NCBI GenBank assembly: GCA_030427145.1
Contig: JAUHWT010000009.1
Span: 124,001-188,000, forward strand
Length of the DNA stretch: 64,000 bases
Reading direction: 5' to 3'
Source of the DNA: Alphaproteobacteria bacterium
Lineage (GTDB): Bacteria > Pseudomonadota > Alphaproteobacteria > Rhodobacterales > Rhodobacteraceae
The translations under genes and the position numbers were made by a program. Positions 44,530-51,891 of this stretch are shown piece after piece. The notes below the pieces were generated by a model. It saw only the letters and a program-made list of their open reading frames with translations. It did not search any database and was not told the origin of the DNA. Position 1 is the first letter of the stretch. Each line of letters opens with the position of its first letter.

Positions 44530-45657
44530 ATGGCCCTCAACATGCGAAACATTACCTTCGCAAGCTTCAACCTCCACAACCTTCAGCTTCCCGGCGGGCC
44601 AATGTACCCGCAAAGCCGCCCCTACACGGACGCTGAATATGCCGAGAAAATCTGGTGGCAGGCCGACCGCCTCCGCGCCCTCAATGCCGACGTGGTCGCC
44701 TTCCAGGAGGTCTGGTCCGCCGACGCCCTGCGCGAAATGATCCGCACGGCCGCGATGGAGGACGACTACGACCTCGCCTTCATCAGGGAAGGCGACTGGG
44801 ACGGCGTCGCCGTCGCCTGCGCCGTGCGCAAACCCTGGGAGATCCTCGCCACCACCCGCCACAAGGCCTTCCCCGGCTCCATGCGGCTCGCCAAACGCAA
44901 ACGCTCCATGGAAAACATCCGCGAGGAGCCACCACTGGCCGACGCGGAGGTCTCGGCCGAGGATGACGACGCCTTCGTGCCAAGCCAGGAGGACGAGCGT
45001 GTCCAGGTCGATATCGACGAGTTCTCCCGCTCCGTCCTTCAGGTCACCATCGGCCACTCCCGCGCCACACGCCCCTCCGTGCCGCCGATGGAGGTGTTCT
45101 GCGCCCACCTGAAGTCAAAACTGGCCACACCGCTCGACAATGAGGAATACCGCAACCCGGCCATCCAGCCGCACCGCGCCGCCCTCGGCACCGCGCTCTC
45201 AACCATCCGCCGCATCGCGGAAGCCACGGCCCTGCGCATCATTCTCACGGAAACCATGAAGGACAATGACCGCCCCGTGGCCGTTCTGGGCGATCTCAAC
45301 GACAGCGAGCACTCAAATACGCTCGCCATCCTCACCGGACAGCCAAGCTTCCGGGTCGTGGCCACAAGCCGCGCGGCAAAACGCGACGATGACGGCCTCT
45401 ATTCAGCCGTCGCGCTGCAAAAACTCAGGTCACTGGGTGACGTCTACTACACGCACGAATATCGAAACGTGCGCGAGGTTATCGACCACATCATGGTGTC
45501 CGAACAGTTCTATGACTGGTCAGACAACCGCCTGTGGTCCTTCCAGGAGCAGAGATACTACAACGACCATGTGCCGGTAGAGACCCGAACCGCAACCGAT
45601 CACGGACTGGTCCGCGCCGAATTCCGGTGGGCGCCGGCAGAGGGCGTTGACGTCTGA
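44530..45657 (+). CDS. Endonuclease/exonuclease/phosphatase family protein
   Basis: 375 aa DNase I-like fold. Metal and catalytic motifs are visible: the Glu in DVVAFQEVW, VAVLGDLNDSE, and a C-terminal DHIMVSEQ with DHGLVRAEF. An acidic insertion lies at about residues 125-160. ATG 44530 is preferred over the GTG at 44521 because GGGAG lies 8 nt upstream of it. No signal peptide, so the substrate is probably an intracellular nucleic acid or phosphodiester. It stands alone. Confidence 0.88.
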   Translation: MALNMRNITFASFNLHNLQLPGGPMYPQSRPYTDAEYAEKIWWQADRLRALNADVVAFQEVWSADALREMIRTAAMEDDYDLAFIREGDWDGVAVACAVRKPWEILATTRHKAFPGSMRLAKRKRSMENIREEPPLADAEVSAEDDDAFVPSQEDERVQVDIDEFSRSVLQVTIGHSRATRPSVPPMEVFCAHLKSKLATPLDNEEYRNPAIQPHRAALGTALSTIRRIAEATALRIILTETMKDNDRPVAVLGDLNDSEHSNTLAILTGQPSFRVVATSRAAKRDDDGLYSAVALQKLRSLGDVYYTHEYRNVREVIDHIMVSEQFYDWSDNRLWSFQEQRYYNDHVPVETRTATDHGLVRAEFRWAPAEGVDV

Positions 45658-45691
45658 ACCAGGACCGGTTCAGACCCCGCCTCCAGGGAGT

Positions 45692-45904
45692 TTAGCCAGC
45701 CGCAGCCGGAGCGTTACCCAACTGCTGTGAAACGCGGATGGCCACCGCTTCACAGTAGGACCGCTCGGACTTGGTCAGGCTGGGCATGCGCGCCGCCTTC
45801 CAGGCTTCCACATCCGCAACTTTTCCGTGTGCCGCGAGCAGTTTGTCAGCGGTGTCACGAACGGCGCGCGCATAAACAGAGCGATCCTTAAAAAACAACA
45901 TCAT
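45692..45904 (-). CDS. Small paralogous protein A (R-x-x-Y-x-R family), 70 aa
   Basis: 70 aa, mostly helical, no membrane segment. It shares a pattern with the proteins at 47874-48089 and 49049-49294: an aromatic N-terminus, RxxYxRxxRxxAxxL, HG, and a later Ser/Thr-rich turn followed by AVAIRVSQQLG. A GGAAGGAG ribosome site precedes ATG 45904 (a second ATG follows directly). A TTAAC element lies 74 nt upstream (45979-45983). Function unknown; I do not recognise a named family. Confidence 0.7.
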   Translation of the reverse strand: MMLFFKDRSVYARAVRDTADKLLAAHGKVADVEAWKAARMPSLTKSERSYCEAVAIRVSQQLGNAPAAAG

Positions 45905-46238
45905 CGTTAATACTCCTTCCGACTAAAGGAATGATGCGCCTTGTTTCAAATTCTAACAACCTCTTGGAAAACGGACGGTTAACACCAAGTCTTTTTGTGT
46001 CGTCATCGCCTCAGTCGAGGTAAACCATTTTCGGTTTTTTGCGGATGTGAACACTCTTCGCGCGCGAAAACGAAAACTTCCCGCACGAACGAAAACACCC
46101 TCAAAGGCCGCCCGAATCAAATTTGGCAAAAATTTGGCAAAACGGTCATACGCGCCGCGAATCACCTCCGGTCCGCACCGGCATGACCCCAGGCGGGCAG
46201 TCCCAGGCCGCCCGTTTTCGACGTCGCGCGAAACTCTC
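45905..46238. other. Intergenic stretch between small protein A and the BKACE gene
   Basis: No supportable gene; short frames here have no ribosome site or recognisable product. It holds CCGACTAAAGG at 45918-45928, a TTAAC half-site at 45979-45983, an A-rich segment with repeated CGAAAAC (46060-46100), and a perfect 11-bp tandem duplication of AAATTTGGCAA at 46119-46140. It is visibly richer in A and T than the flanking genes. Confidence 0.5.
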
Positions 46239-47171
46239 CTAAAACGCGACCCTGTCGCCGCCCTTGAGGTTCAGGATCTCCCGCGCCTCATCCGGTGTGG
46301 CGACCGAACCGCCAAGGCTCTCGATCAGCGTTTTCGCGATCTCCACCTGTTCCGCATTGGACTGCGCCAGCCGCTTCGGCCCCGCCCAGAGCGAGTCCTC
46401 CAGGCCAACCCGCACATTGCCGCCCATCGCCGCCGCCATTGCGGCAATGCGCATCTGCGAGGCCCCGGCCCCCAGCACCGACCAGACATAGTCGTCACCA
46501 AACAACCGGTCCGCCGTGCGCTTCATGTGCCAGACATCGTCCTCATGCGCGCCAATGCCGCCCATCAGCCCGAATACGGTCTGAATAAACAGCGGCCCCT
46601 CCACGAAGCCCTCACGATAGAAATAGTGAAGGTTATAGAGATGCGCCGTGTCGTAACACTCAAACTCAAACCGCGTCCCCGTCCGGTTCAGGGTCTCAAA
46701 CGCGTATCGAATGTCCTTGTAGGAGTTGCGGAACACCAGATCCCAGGAGCCCTCCAGGAAATCCCGCTCCCAGTCGTGCTCGAACTCCTTATACCGGTTG
46801 AGCATCTGGAAAAGGCCGAAATTCATCGACCCCATGTTCATGGACGCGACCTCCGGCTGCCAGGTCGCCGCCGGCTTCACCCGCTCCTCCACACTCATGT
46901 AGGGAGACCCGCCCGTTGTCAGGTTCACGACAACATTCGACCGCTGCCGGATCACCCGCAGGAACGGCTCAAAGGCTTCCGGTGTCTGGTCCGGCTGCCC
47001 GGTTTCGGGATTGCGCGCGTGCAGATGCACGATCGAAGCCCCCGCCTCCGCCGCGCCAATGGCCGCATCCGCAATCTCCTCCGCCGTCACCGGCAGATGC
47101 GGCGACATGGATGGCGTGTGAATGGCACCCGTCACGGCACAGGTGATGATTGTTTTCCCTGACTTTTTCAT
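46239..47171 (-). CDS. BKACE family protein (3-keto-5-aminohexanoate cleavage-like, DUF849)
   Basis: 310 aa TIM-barrel beta-keto acid cleavage enzyme. The N-terminal KTIITCAVTGAIHTPSMSPH, AGASIVHLHARNPETG (metal-binding HxH at about residues 50-52) and VNLTTGGSPYMSVEERV are family marks. It condenses a beta-keto acid with acetyl-CoA and releases acetoacetate plus a new CoA ester. Subfamily substrate cannot be read from sequence; it may be betaine- or carnitine-related as in other roseobacters. Start ATG 47171; an in-frame ATG at 47258 adds 29 unsupported residues. Confidence 0.9.
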   Translation of the reverse strand: MKKSGKTIITCAVTGAIHTPSMSPHLPVTAEEIADAAIGAAEAGASIVHLHARNPETGQPDQTPEAFEPFLRVIRQRSNVVVNLTTGGSPYMSVEERVKPAATWQPEVASMNMGSMNFGLFQMLNRYKEFEHDWERDFLEGSWDLVFRNSYKDIRYAFETLNRTGTRFEFECYDTAHLYNLHYFYREGFVEGPLFIQTVFGLMGGIGAHEDDVWHMKRTADRLFGDDYVWSVLGAGASQMRIAAMAAAMGGNVRVGLEDSLWAGPKRLAQSNAEQVEIAKTLIESLGGSVATPDEAREILNLKGGDRVAF

Positions 47172-47327
47172 AATGCCCCAAAGCGTTTCGTCCCCAAGGC
47201 CGGCACACTGCCCCACTTCCCAGGCCAACTCAACCAGGGTCCGCATCCGCTCTGCCATTGGAACAAAAGGGATGGCCCCGCAGCAGTTCCGCGACTAAAA
47301 CACGACCGACCAATCCGGAGGCAGACC

Positions 47328-47864
47328 ATGGACATCCGCTCAGGCCATACCGGCCTCGAACAGGACATAGCCGCAGTTTTCACGGACACCTTCACCGCAT
47401 CCGAAGGCCCCGACGAAGGCCGTGCCGTCGGCACTCTCGCCGCCGATCTGATGAAAACCACCCCGCCCGAGGACCTCCACGTCTTCACCGCACATAACGG
47501 CGACGGCATCACCGCCTGCGTGATGCTCTCGCGACTCACCTACCCGGAGGACACCCGCACGGTCTTCATCCTGTCACCGGTCGCGGTCCGACCCGAGCAC
47601 CAGAAAACCGGCATCGGCACTAAACTCATCACCCACGGCCTCGACACACTCCGCCGCAACGGCACGGATTACGTCACCACCTATGGCGATCCGGACTATT
47701 ATATCAGAACGGGGTTTCAGCAGATCACCACGGATTTCGCGGCGCCGCCCCTGCCACTGTCGCAGCCCATTGGCTGGCTCGGGCAGTCTCTTACGGGTTC
47801 CGGCGACCCCCTCGCCGGTCCATCCCGCTGCGTTCCGGCCCTGAACCGGCCGGAGCTTTGGTAA
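47328..47864 (+). CDS. GNAT family N-acetyltransferase
   Basis: 178 aa. Acetyl-CoA-binding motif A is LSPVAVRPEHQKTGIGTKLI (about residues 82-101), followed by GDPDYYIRTGFQ, typical of the YhbS-like group. GGAGGCAG precedes the ATG. Substrate unknown. Divergent from the BKACE gene and convergent with small protein B, 9 nt between ends. Confidence 0.88.
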   Translation: MDIRSGHTGLEQDIAAVFTDTFTASEGPDEGRAVGTLAADLMKTTPPEDLHVFTAHNGDGITACVMLSRLTYPEDTRTVFILSPVAVRPEHQKTGIGTKLITHGLDTLRRNGTDYVTTYGDPDYYIRTGFQQITTDFAAPPLPLSQPIGWLGQSLTGSGDPLAGPSRCVPALNRPELW

Positions 47865-47873
47865 ACGGCGGCC

Positions 47874-48089
47874 TCAGGCCACCCGGTCGCTGCGCGTCGC
47901 TCCGGTCAGACGGGCAACCCGCTCCTCAACGGCCCGGCGAAACGCCTCGTCATCCATGGTCAGACCCGGTGCCCGCGCCCGCTCCGATGCGGCCTGAATG
48001 GCGTGAACACCATGGGACACCACAAGATTTTCCGCCTCGGACTGAATTTTGCGTCCATATGCAATGCGATCGGCAAAGTTCGGAAACAT
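47874..48089 (-). CDS. Small paralogous protein B (R-x-x-Y-x-R family), 71 aa
   Basis: 71 aa from ATG 48089 (GGGGGAAAA upstream); an 81-codon in-frame extension covers the promoter region and is rejected. It reads FADRIAYGRKIQSEAENLV, then HGVHAIQAASERAR, GLTMDDEAFRRAVEERVARL. It aligns with small protein C (shared RIAYGR, EAE, HG, AxxR and a final AVxxRVxR) and more loosely with A. Its TTAAC element lies 76 nt upstream, inside a near-consensus CtrA site. Function unknown. Confidence 0.7.
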   Translation of the reverse strand: MFPNFADRIAYGRKIQSEAENLVVSHGVHAIQAASERARAPGLTMDDEAFRRAVEERVARLTGATRSDRVA

Positions 48090-48154
48090 GAATTTTTCCC
48101 CCACGAAAGATGGGATTATCCTGCACCCGACTAAAATTTGAATCAATGCGTTTG

Positions 48155-48170
48155 TTAGCAAAGGGTTAAC
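48155..48170 (-). promoter_or_regulatory. CtrA-type site upstream of small protein B
   Basis: TTAG-CAAAGGG-TTAAC on the plus strand: one mismatch to TTAA-N7-TTAAC with exact 7-nt spacing. A further TTAAC begins at 48179. It could also serve the divergent Crp gene. Confidence 0.5.
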
Positions 48171-48340
48171 CCACGTGCTTAACCCGCCACACCCCGAAGG
48201 ACCGCAATATTCCACCAATCCGCGAACCCGCCTGCGGGATTTCAACCCGTTTTCCGCATCGACCCTCCCGAAAACCGCGCTACACTCAGCCGGTATTTTC
48301 AGGGACGGGACACTGACGGGTTCCGGCAACAAACGGTGAC

Positions 48341-49036
48341 ATGATGGATTCCGACACCGGCGACAGCCCCCGTAACAGCGCCTTCCTCGACGCCCTGACC
48401 CCGGAGGACCGCAGCGAGCTTCTGGCCCTGGGGCACACGCGCGACTACAAGGCCGGCACCACCATCTTCATGCGCGGCGATCCCGGCGACACACTCTACG
48501 TGATCGAGGAGGGCCGGGTGGAGATCAGCCTGACCTCCCTCGGCGGCCGCCGCTCGGTGCTCAACCACATGGGTCCTGGCGAGATCCTGGGCGAGATCGC
48601 CCTGCTCGACAACGGCACCCGCAGCGCCGACGCGGTCGCGGGCACCAAACTCCGGATGCTGGCCCTGTCGCGGGCCACCATCGTGCGATTTCTCACCTCC
48701 CGCCCCGACACCACCATGGCCCTGATCGCCGGGCTTTGCGGCCGTGTCCGCGAGGCAGTGGGCATGTTCGAGCTGCAAACACAGATTAACGCCCGCGCCC
48801 GCGTCGCCCGCTGCCTGACCATCATGGCCTCCAAATGGGGGGCCGAGGACGAAAGCGGCGACATCCGCATGGAGGTGACGCTCTCCCAGTCCGACATCGG
48901 CGAAATCTCCGGCCTCGCCCGCGAAAACGTCAATCGTCAGATCAAATCCATGGTCGAGGACGGCATCCTCCGCATGGAGGGCCGCACCATGGTCGTCACC
49001 GACCTCGAGGCGCTTGAGGAACTCTGCGACGAATAA
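48341..49036 (+). CDS. Crp/Fnr-family transcriptional regulator
   Basis: 231 aa. The N-terminal cyclic-nucleotide-binding domain includes GEILGEIALLDNGTRSADAV (about residues 80-99), whose Glu and Arg-Ser match the cAMP/cGMP phosphate-binding cassette. The C-terminal Crp helix-turn-helix has LSQSDIGEISGLARENVNRQ. No N-terminal Cys set, so not an FNR-type oxygen sensor. Start ATG-ATG at 48341. The target genes are unknown; divergent from small protein B. Confidence 0.92.
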   Translation: MMDSDTGDSPRNSAFLDALTPEDRSELLALGHTRDYKAGTTIFMRGDPGDTLYVIEEGRVEISLTSLGGRRSVLNHMGPGEILGEIALLDNGTRSADAVAGTKLRMLALSRATIVRFLTSRPDTTMALIAGLCGRVREAVGMFELQTQINARARVARCLTIMASKWGAEDESGDIRMEVTLSQSDIGEISGLARENVNRQIKSMVEDGILRMEGRTMVVTDLEALEELCDE

Positions 49037-49048
49037 CGCCGCCCCGTC

Positions 49049-49294
49049 TCACGAGGCGCCGCGCATCCCGGCCCGTTCGCGGTAATCCACCGCCCAGGGA
49101 CCATGCCCCAGTATTCTGTCCACCCGTGCGGCGACGAAGCGGTAAAACGCCGCGTCCTCCGCATCTCCACCCTGCTCCCGCACCAGTTTTTTGGCCTCCT
49201 CCCGCGCCGCAAAACCGTGCAGGTAAATCAACCGCTCGGCCTCGTCCCGGACCGCACGTCCATACGCAATACGCTGTGGTAAAAATCGATACAC
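49049..49294 (-). CDS. Small paralogous protein C (R-x-x-Y-x-R family), 81 aa
   Basis: 81 aa from GTG 49294 (GGGGGTT upstream), chosen because it aligns the N-terminus with proteins A and B; the frame continues 17 codons further. It reads YRFLPQRIAYGRAVRDEAER, HGFAAREEAKKLV, then DAAFYRFVAARVDRILG, and a basic tail absent from the others. A perfect CtrA site TTAA-N7-TTAAC lies upstream, its TTAAC 70 nt from the start. Convergent with the crp gene, 12 nt between stops. Function unknown. Confidence 0.7.
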   Translation of the reverse strand: MYRFLPQRIAYGRAVRDEAERLIYLHGFAAREEAKKLVREQGGDAEDAAFYRFVAARVDRILGHGPWAVDYRERAGMRGAS

Positions 49295-49353
49295 ATCCAA
49301 CCCCCAAAACAGGCGCAGGATTCCACCAGGCCGCCCGCGAGGCAACGATTTGG

Positions 49354-49369
49354 TTAACAGTTGGTTAAC
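49354..49369 (-). promoter_or_regulatory. Perfect CtrA consensus site upstream of small protein C
   Basis: TTAA-CAGTTGG-TTAAC, an exact match to the alphaproteobacterial CtrA full site with 7-nt spacing. It lies 59 nt upstream of the small protein C start and 82 nt upstream of the divergent RidA gene. Confidence 0.65.
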
Positions 49370-49451
49370 AGACGCATCCCGGGCTCTCGCTCCAACGTGG
49401 CAAAAACCCGGTTCCAGGCTATGCTCCCGCTAAAACGGGAGAGACCGGACC

Positions 49452-49844
49452 ATGCGACAGCTCATCTCCAACGGAAACCCGATGGAAGAGATCGTAGGCT
49501 TCAGCCGTGCCGTGCGCGTCGGCCCCTGGATCTCCATCGGCGGCACCGCCCCCGTGGACGCGGAGGGCAAAACCGTCGGCATTGGCGACGTTTACGCCCA
49601 GACCACACAGTGTTTCGAGATCATCAAAGCCGCCCTCGAACAGGCGGGTTCCGGCCTTCAGGACATCGTGCGCACCCGCGTCATCCTCACCGACATCGAC
49701 ACCTGGAAAGACGCGATCGAGGCGCGCAAAAACTACTGCCGCGACGCCCGGCCGGTGGACACCATCATGGCCATCACCCGCTTCGTAAACCCCGAATGGC
49801 TGGTCGAGATCGAGGTCGACGCCGTCATTCCCGACTTCAACTGA
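49452..49844 (+). CDS. RidA/YjgF-family protein
   Basis: 130 aa chorismate-mutase-like trimer of the Rid family. The core segments are VGPWISIGGTAPVD, DVYAQTTQCFEIIKAAL and VRTRVILTDIDTWKDAI; the substrate-contacting Arg of RidA (in RTRVILTD) is present, while the C-terminal VEIEVDAVIP is typical of Rid subfamilies. It likely hydrolyses reactive enamine/imine intermediates. GGGAGAG precedes the ATG. 26 nt upstream of an alpha/beta hydrolase. Confidence 0.9.
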   Translation: MRQLISNGNPMEEIVGFSRAVRVGPWISIGGTAPVDAEGKTVGIGDVYAQTTQCFEIIKAALEQAGSGLQDIVRTRVILTDIDTWKDAIEARKNYCRDARPVDTIMAITRFVNPEWLVEIEVDAVIPDFN

Positions 49845-49870
49845 CACAGGCGACCCCGCCGGAGGCCCCC

Positions 49871-50761
49871 ATGTATATCAGCATCAGCTTTCCCTCCGAA
49901 GGCGCGGAGCTGCGCGGACGCCATTACACCAACGGCGACACCGGCCGCCCCACGGTCATCATGACCCACGGCACCTCCGCCACCATCACCATGGGCGTCG
50001 ACCACTATGCCGAAGCCCTGTTTAAGGCCGGTCATGAAGTTCTGCTCTACGATCACCGAAACCTCGGCCACAGCGGCGGCGAACCGCGTCAGGAGATCAA
50101 CCCCTGGCTCCAGGCCCGCGGCTACCGCGATGCCACGCGCTTCCTGCGCCGCAATCGGCCCGACCACCCCGTCATCCTCTGGGGCGACAGCTTCTCCGCC
50201 GGTCTCGTTCTCGTGGCCGCCGCCCTGATCGACAATGTCGCAGCCGTAATCGCCCAGATCCCCGTCTGCGGCGTCGCCGTCCCCGACACCACCTTCGATG
50301 AAACCCACTTCGCCACGCTCCGCGACATCTTCAACGACGGCGACGTCACCGGCGGCCCGGAGCAGACCACAGGCCCCATTCCCGTGGTATCCGCCGACCA
50401 GCTCAACACCCCGTCCCTGCTCGCCCCCATCCAGGCCTTCCGCTGGTTCATCGAATACGGCGGCCGCCACGGCAGCGGCTGGGAAAACCGCGCCACACGG
50501 GTCATCCCCGACACACCCGTCCCCTGCATCCCCTTCGTCACCGCCACCCGCCTCACCATGCCGGTCCAGATGATGATTGGCCGTGACGACGAGATGGTTC
50601 ACTGCAACCCGGCCGCCCAGCGCGCCGTGTTCGATCTCATCCCCGGGGAAAAGGAATTCATTGAGATCGCCGGCGGCCATTTCGGCCTCCTCTGGCACGG
50701 CAGCGAAGAATTCAACATGGCCGCCAAAGCGCAAACCGGTTTCCTCAACCGCGTTATGTAA
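49871..50761 (+). CDS. Alpha/beta hydrolase
   Basis: 296 aa. The oxyanion segment MTHGTS is at about residues 31-36; the nucleophile elbow is WGDSFSAG with Ser107 (Ser at the fifth position instead of the usual Gly); the acid is in GRDDEMV and the catalytic His in GGHFGLL near the C-terminus. The frame is open 170 codons upstream across the RidA gene; ATG 49871 with GGAGG upstream is chosen. Substrate unknown, probably co-transcribed with the RidA gene. Confidence 0.88.
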   Translation: MYISISFPSEGAELRGRHYTNGDTGRPTVIMTHGTSATITMGVDHYAEALFKAGHEVLLYDHRNLGHSGGEPRQEINPWLQARGYRDATRFLRRNRPDHPVILWGDSFSAGLVLVAAALIDNVAAVIAQIPVCGVAVPDTTFDETHFATLRDIFNDGDVTGGPEQTTGPIPVVSADQLNTPSLLAPIQAFRWFIEYGGRHGSGWENRATRVIPDTPVPCIPFVTATRLTMPVQMMIGRDDEMVHCNPAAQRAVFDLIPGEKEFIEIAGGHFGLLWHGSEEFNMAAKAQTGFLNRVM

Positions 50762-50858
50762 ACCCCGGCATACGGCTGCTTGCGTTCCCGTCCATCCTGT
50801 GAGGGCATCGCGGACCTCGGGAGGCGCGTGAGCGCATCCCATGGGGGAGGTCTGCGCT

Positions 50859-50878
50859 GCCCGGCGTTGCCGCCGGGC
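50859..50878 (+). terminator. GC-rich hairpin after the alpha/beta hydrolase
   Basis: Perfect 8-bp stem GCCCGGCG/CGCCGGGC with TTGC loop, followed by GGGACGG rather than a T-run. It sits in a 275-nt gap; may be a weak terminator or a REP-like element. Confidence 0.35.
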
Positions 50879-50970
50879 GGGACGGTTGAAATGGACATGC
50901 ACCCCCGGTCCACCGCAGGCACGGTTCCACCTCCCGTCGCCAATTCCCACTCATTTGACGACAATTTTCG

Positions 50971-50986
50971 CTAACCTCCTGGTAAC
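50971..50986 (+). promoter_or_regulatory. Degenerate CtrA-type site upstream of the slt-flhA operon
   Basis: CTAA-CCTCCTG-GTAAC: exact 7-nt spacing and one mismatch in each half to TTAA-N7-TTAAC, 50 nt before the ATG of the transglycosylase gene that leads flhA. CtrA control of flagellar operons is established in Rhodobacterales. Confidence 0.42.
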
Positions 50987-51036
50987 CACAAACTCCTAGA
51001 GATTAACGCATTCGGCGAATTTGAGGAGAATCCCAA

Positions 51037-51891
51037 ATGCTGCCCCGTGCTGCCATAAGGCTCAGCGCCATGCTGATGCTGACGCTTGTTTCGTCGGCCG
51101 ACACCGCACGCGCTGATGACGGGAACTATAACGCCGTACTCTGTGAGCGGGCCATCATCAATGGCGCGAGACGAGGTGGTGTGCCGGTGGAAATCCTGCA
51201 CGCCATCTCCCTCACGGAAACAGGACGCAAAACGGGCGGCAAACTCCGCCCCTGGCCCTGGGCCATCAACCGCGAGGGCAAGAGCCACTGGTTCGACAAT
51301 GGCCAGGACGCGCTGGACTTCGCCCGCCGCTCGGTCGCCGCGGGCCGCAACAGCTTCGACGTGGGCTGCGTCCAGATCAACTACCGCTGGCACGGTCACG
51401 CCTTCCCCTCACTGGAGGCCATGTTCGATCCCGAATGGACGGCCACCTACGCGGCCCAGTTCCTCCGCACCCTCTACGAGGAACGCGGCAGCTGGTCGGA
51501 GGCCGCGGGCGCCTACCACTCCCTGACCCCGGAACTCGCCGCGAAATACCGCGCCCGGTTCGACCGCCTGCTGGCCCAGACCGCCCCGGACGCGCTCAAC
51601 CTGCCCCAGGGTGAGTTTACCTTCCGCACCACGGCGCTGACGGAGTCCTCCAGCCGCGCCCGCCGCATGGCCCGGCGCGAGGCAAACCGTCTGGCGCAGG
51701 AGGAACGCCGCCGCCTCGCCGGACCACCCCCCGAACCCACCGCCGGATCGGTGGGAAGCTCCATGTTCCTCCCGGCAAACGGCTCACTGCTGAATTCCGG
51801 AACGACCCTGCTTAACGATTCCAGCCCGCTGCTGACCGCACCTTCGGCCGGCCTGTTTGAAAGCCCATCCAGCAATGCCAACGAATTTTAG
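51037..51891 (+). CDS. Flagellum-linked lytic transglycosylase (SltF-like)
   Basis: 284 aa. Signal peptide (residues 1 to about 25), then an SLT-type domain with catalytic Glu61 in LHAISLTETGR, GCVQINYRWHG (about 112-122) and AAGAYHSLTP (about 160). The last 90 residues are a low-complexity, Arg/Ser-rich tail. Cleaving peptidoglycan to let the rod through fits its place immediately ahead of flhA, which it overlaps by 17 nt. Rhodobacter SltF has this role; orthology is inferred from position and domain only. Confidence 0.82.
   Translation: MLPRAAIRLSAMLMLTLVSSADTARADDGNYNAVLCERAIINGARRGGVPVEILHAISLTETGRKTGGKLRPWPWAINREGKSHWFDNGQDALDFARRSVAAGRNSFDVGCVQINYRWHGHAFPSLEAMFDPEWTATYAAQFLRTLYEERGSWSEAAGAYHSLTPELAAKYRARFDRLLAQTAPDALNLPQGEFTFRTTALTESSSRARRMARREANRLAQEERRRLAGPPPEPTAGSVGSSMFLPANGSLLNSGTTLLNDSSPLLTAPSAGLFESPSSNANEF

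Noticed and set aside
45953-46165. 70-codon minus-strand frame upstream of small protein A
   Set aside because: No ribosome site; it covers the A-rich repeats and TTAAC element and has no family resemblance.
48166-48183. TTAACCCACGTGCTTAAC as a CtrA full site
   Set aside because: Spacing between the TTAA halves is 9 nt, not 7; the overlapping TTAG-N7-TTAAC is the better match.
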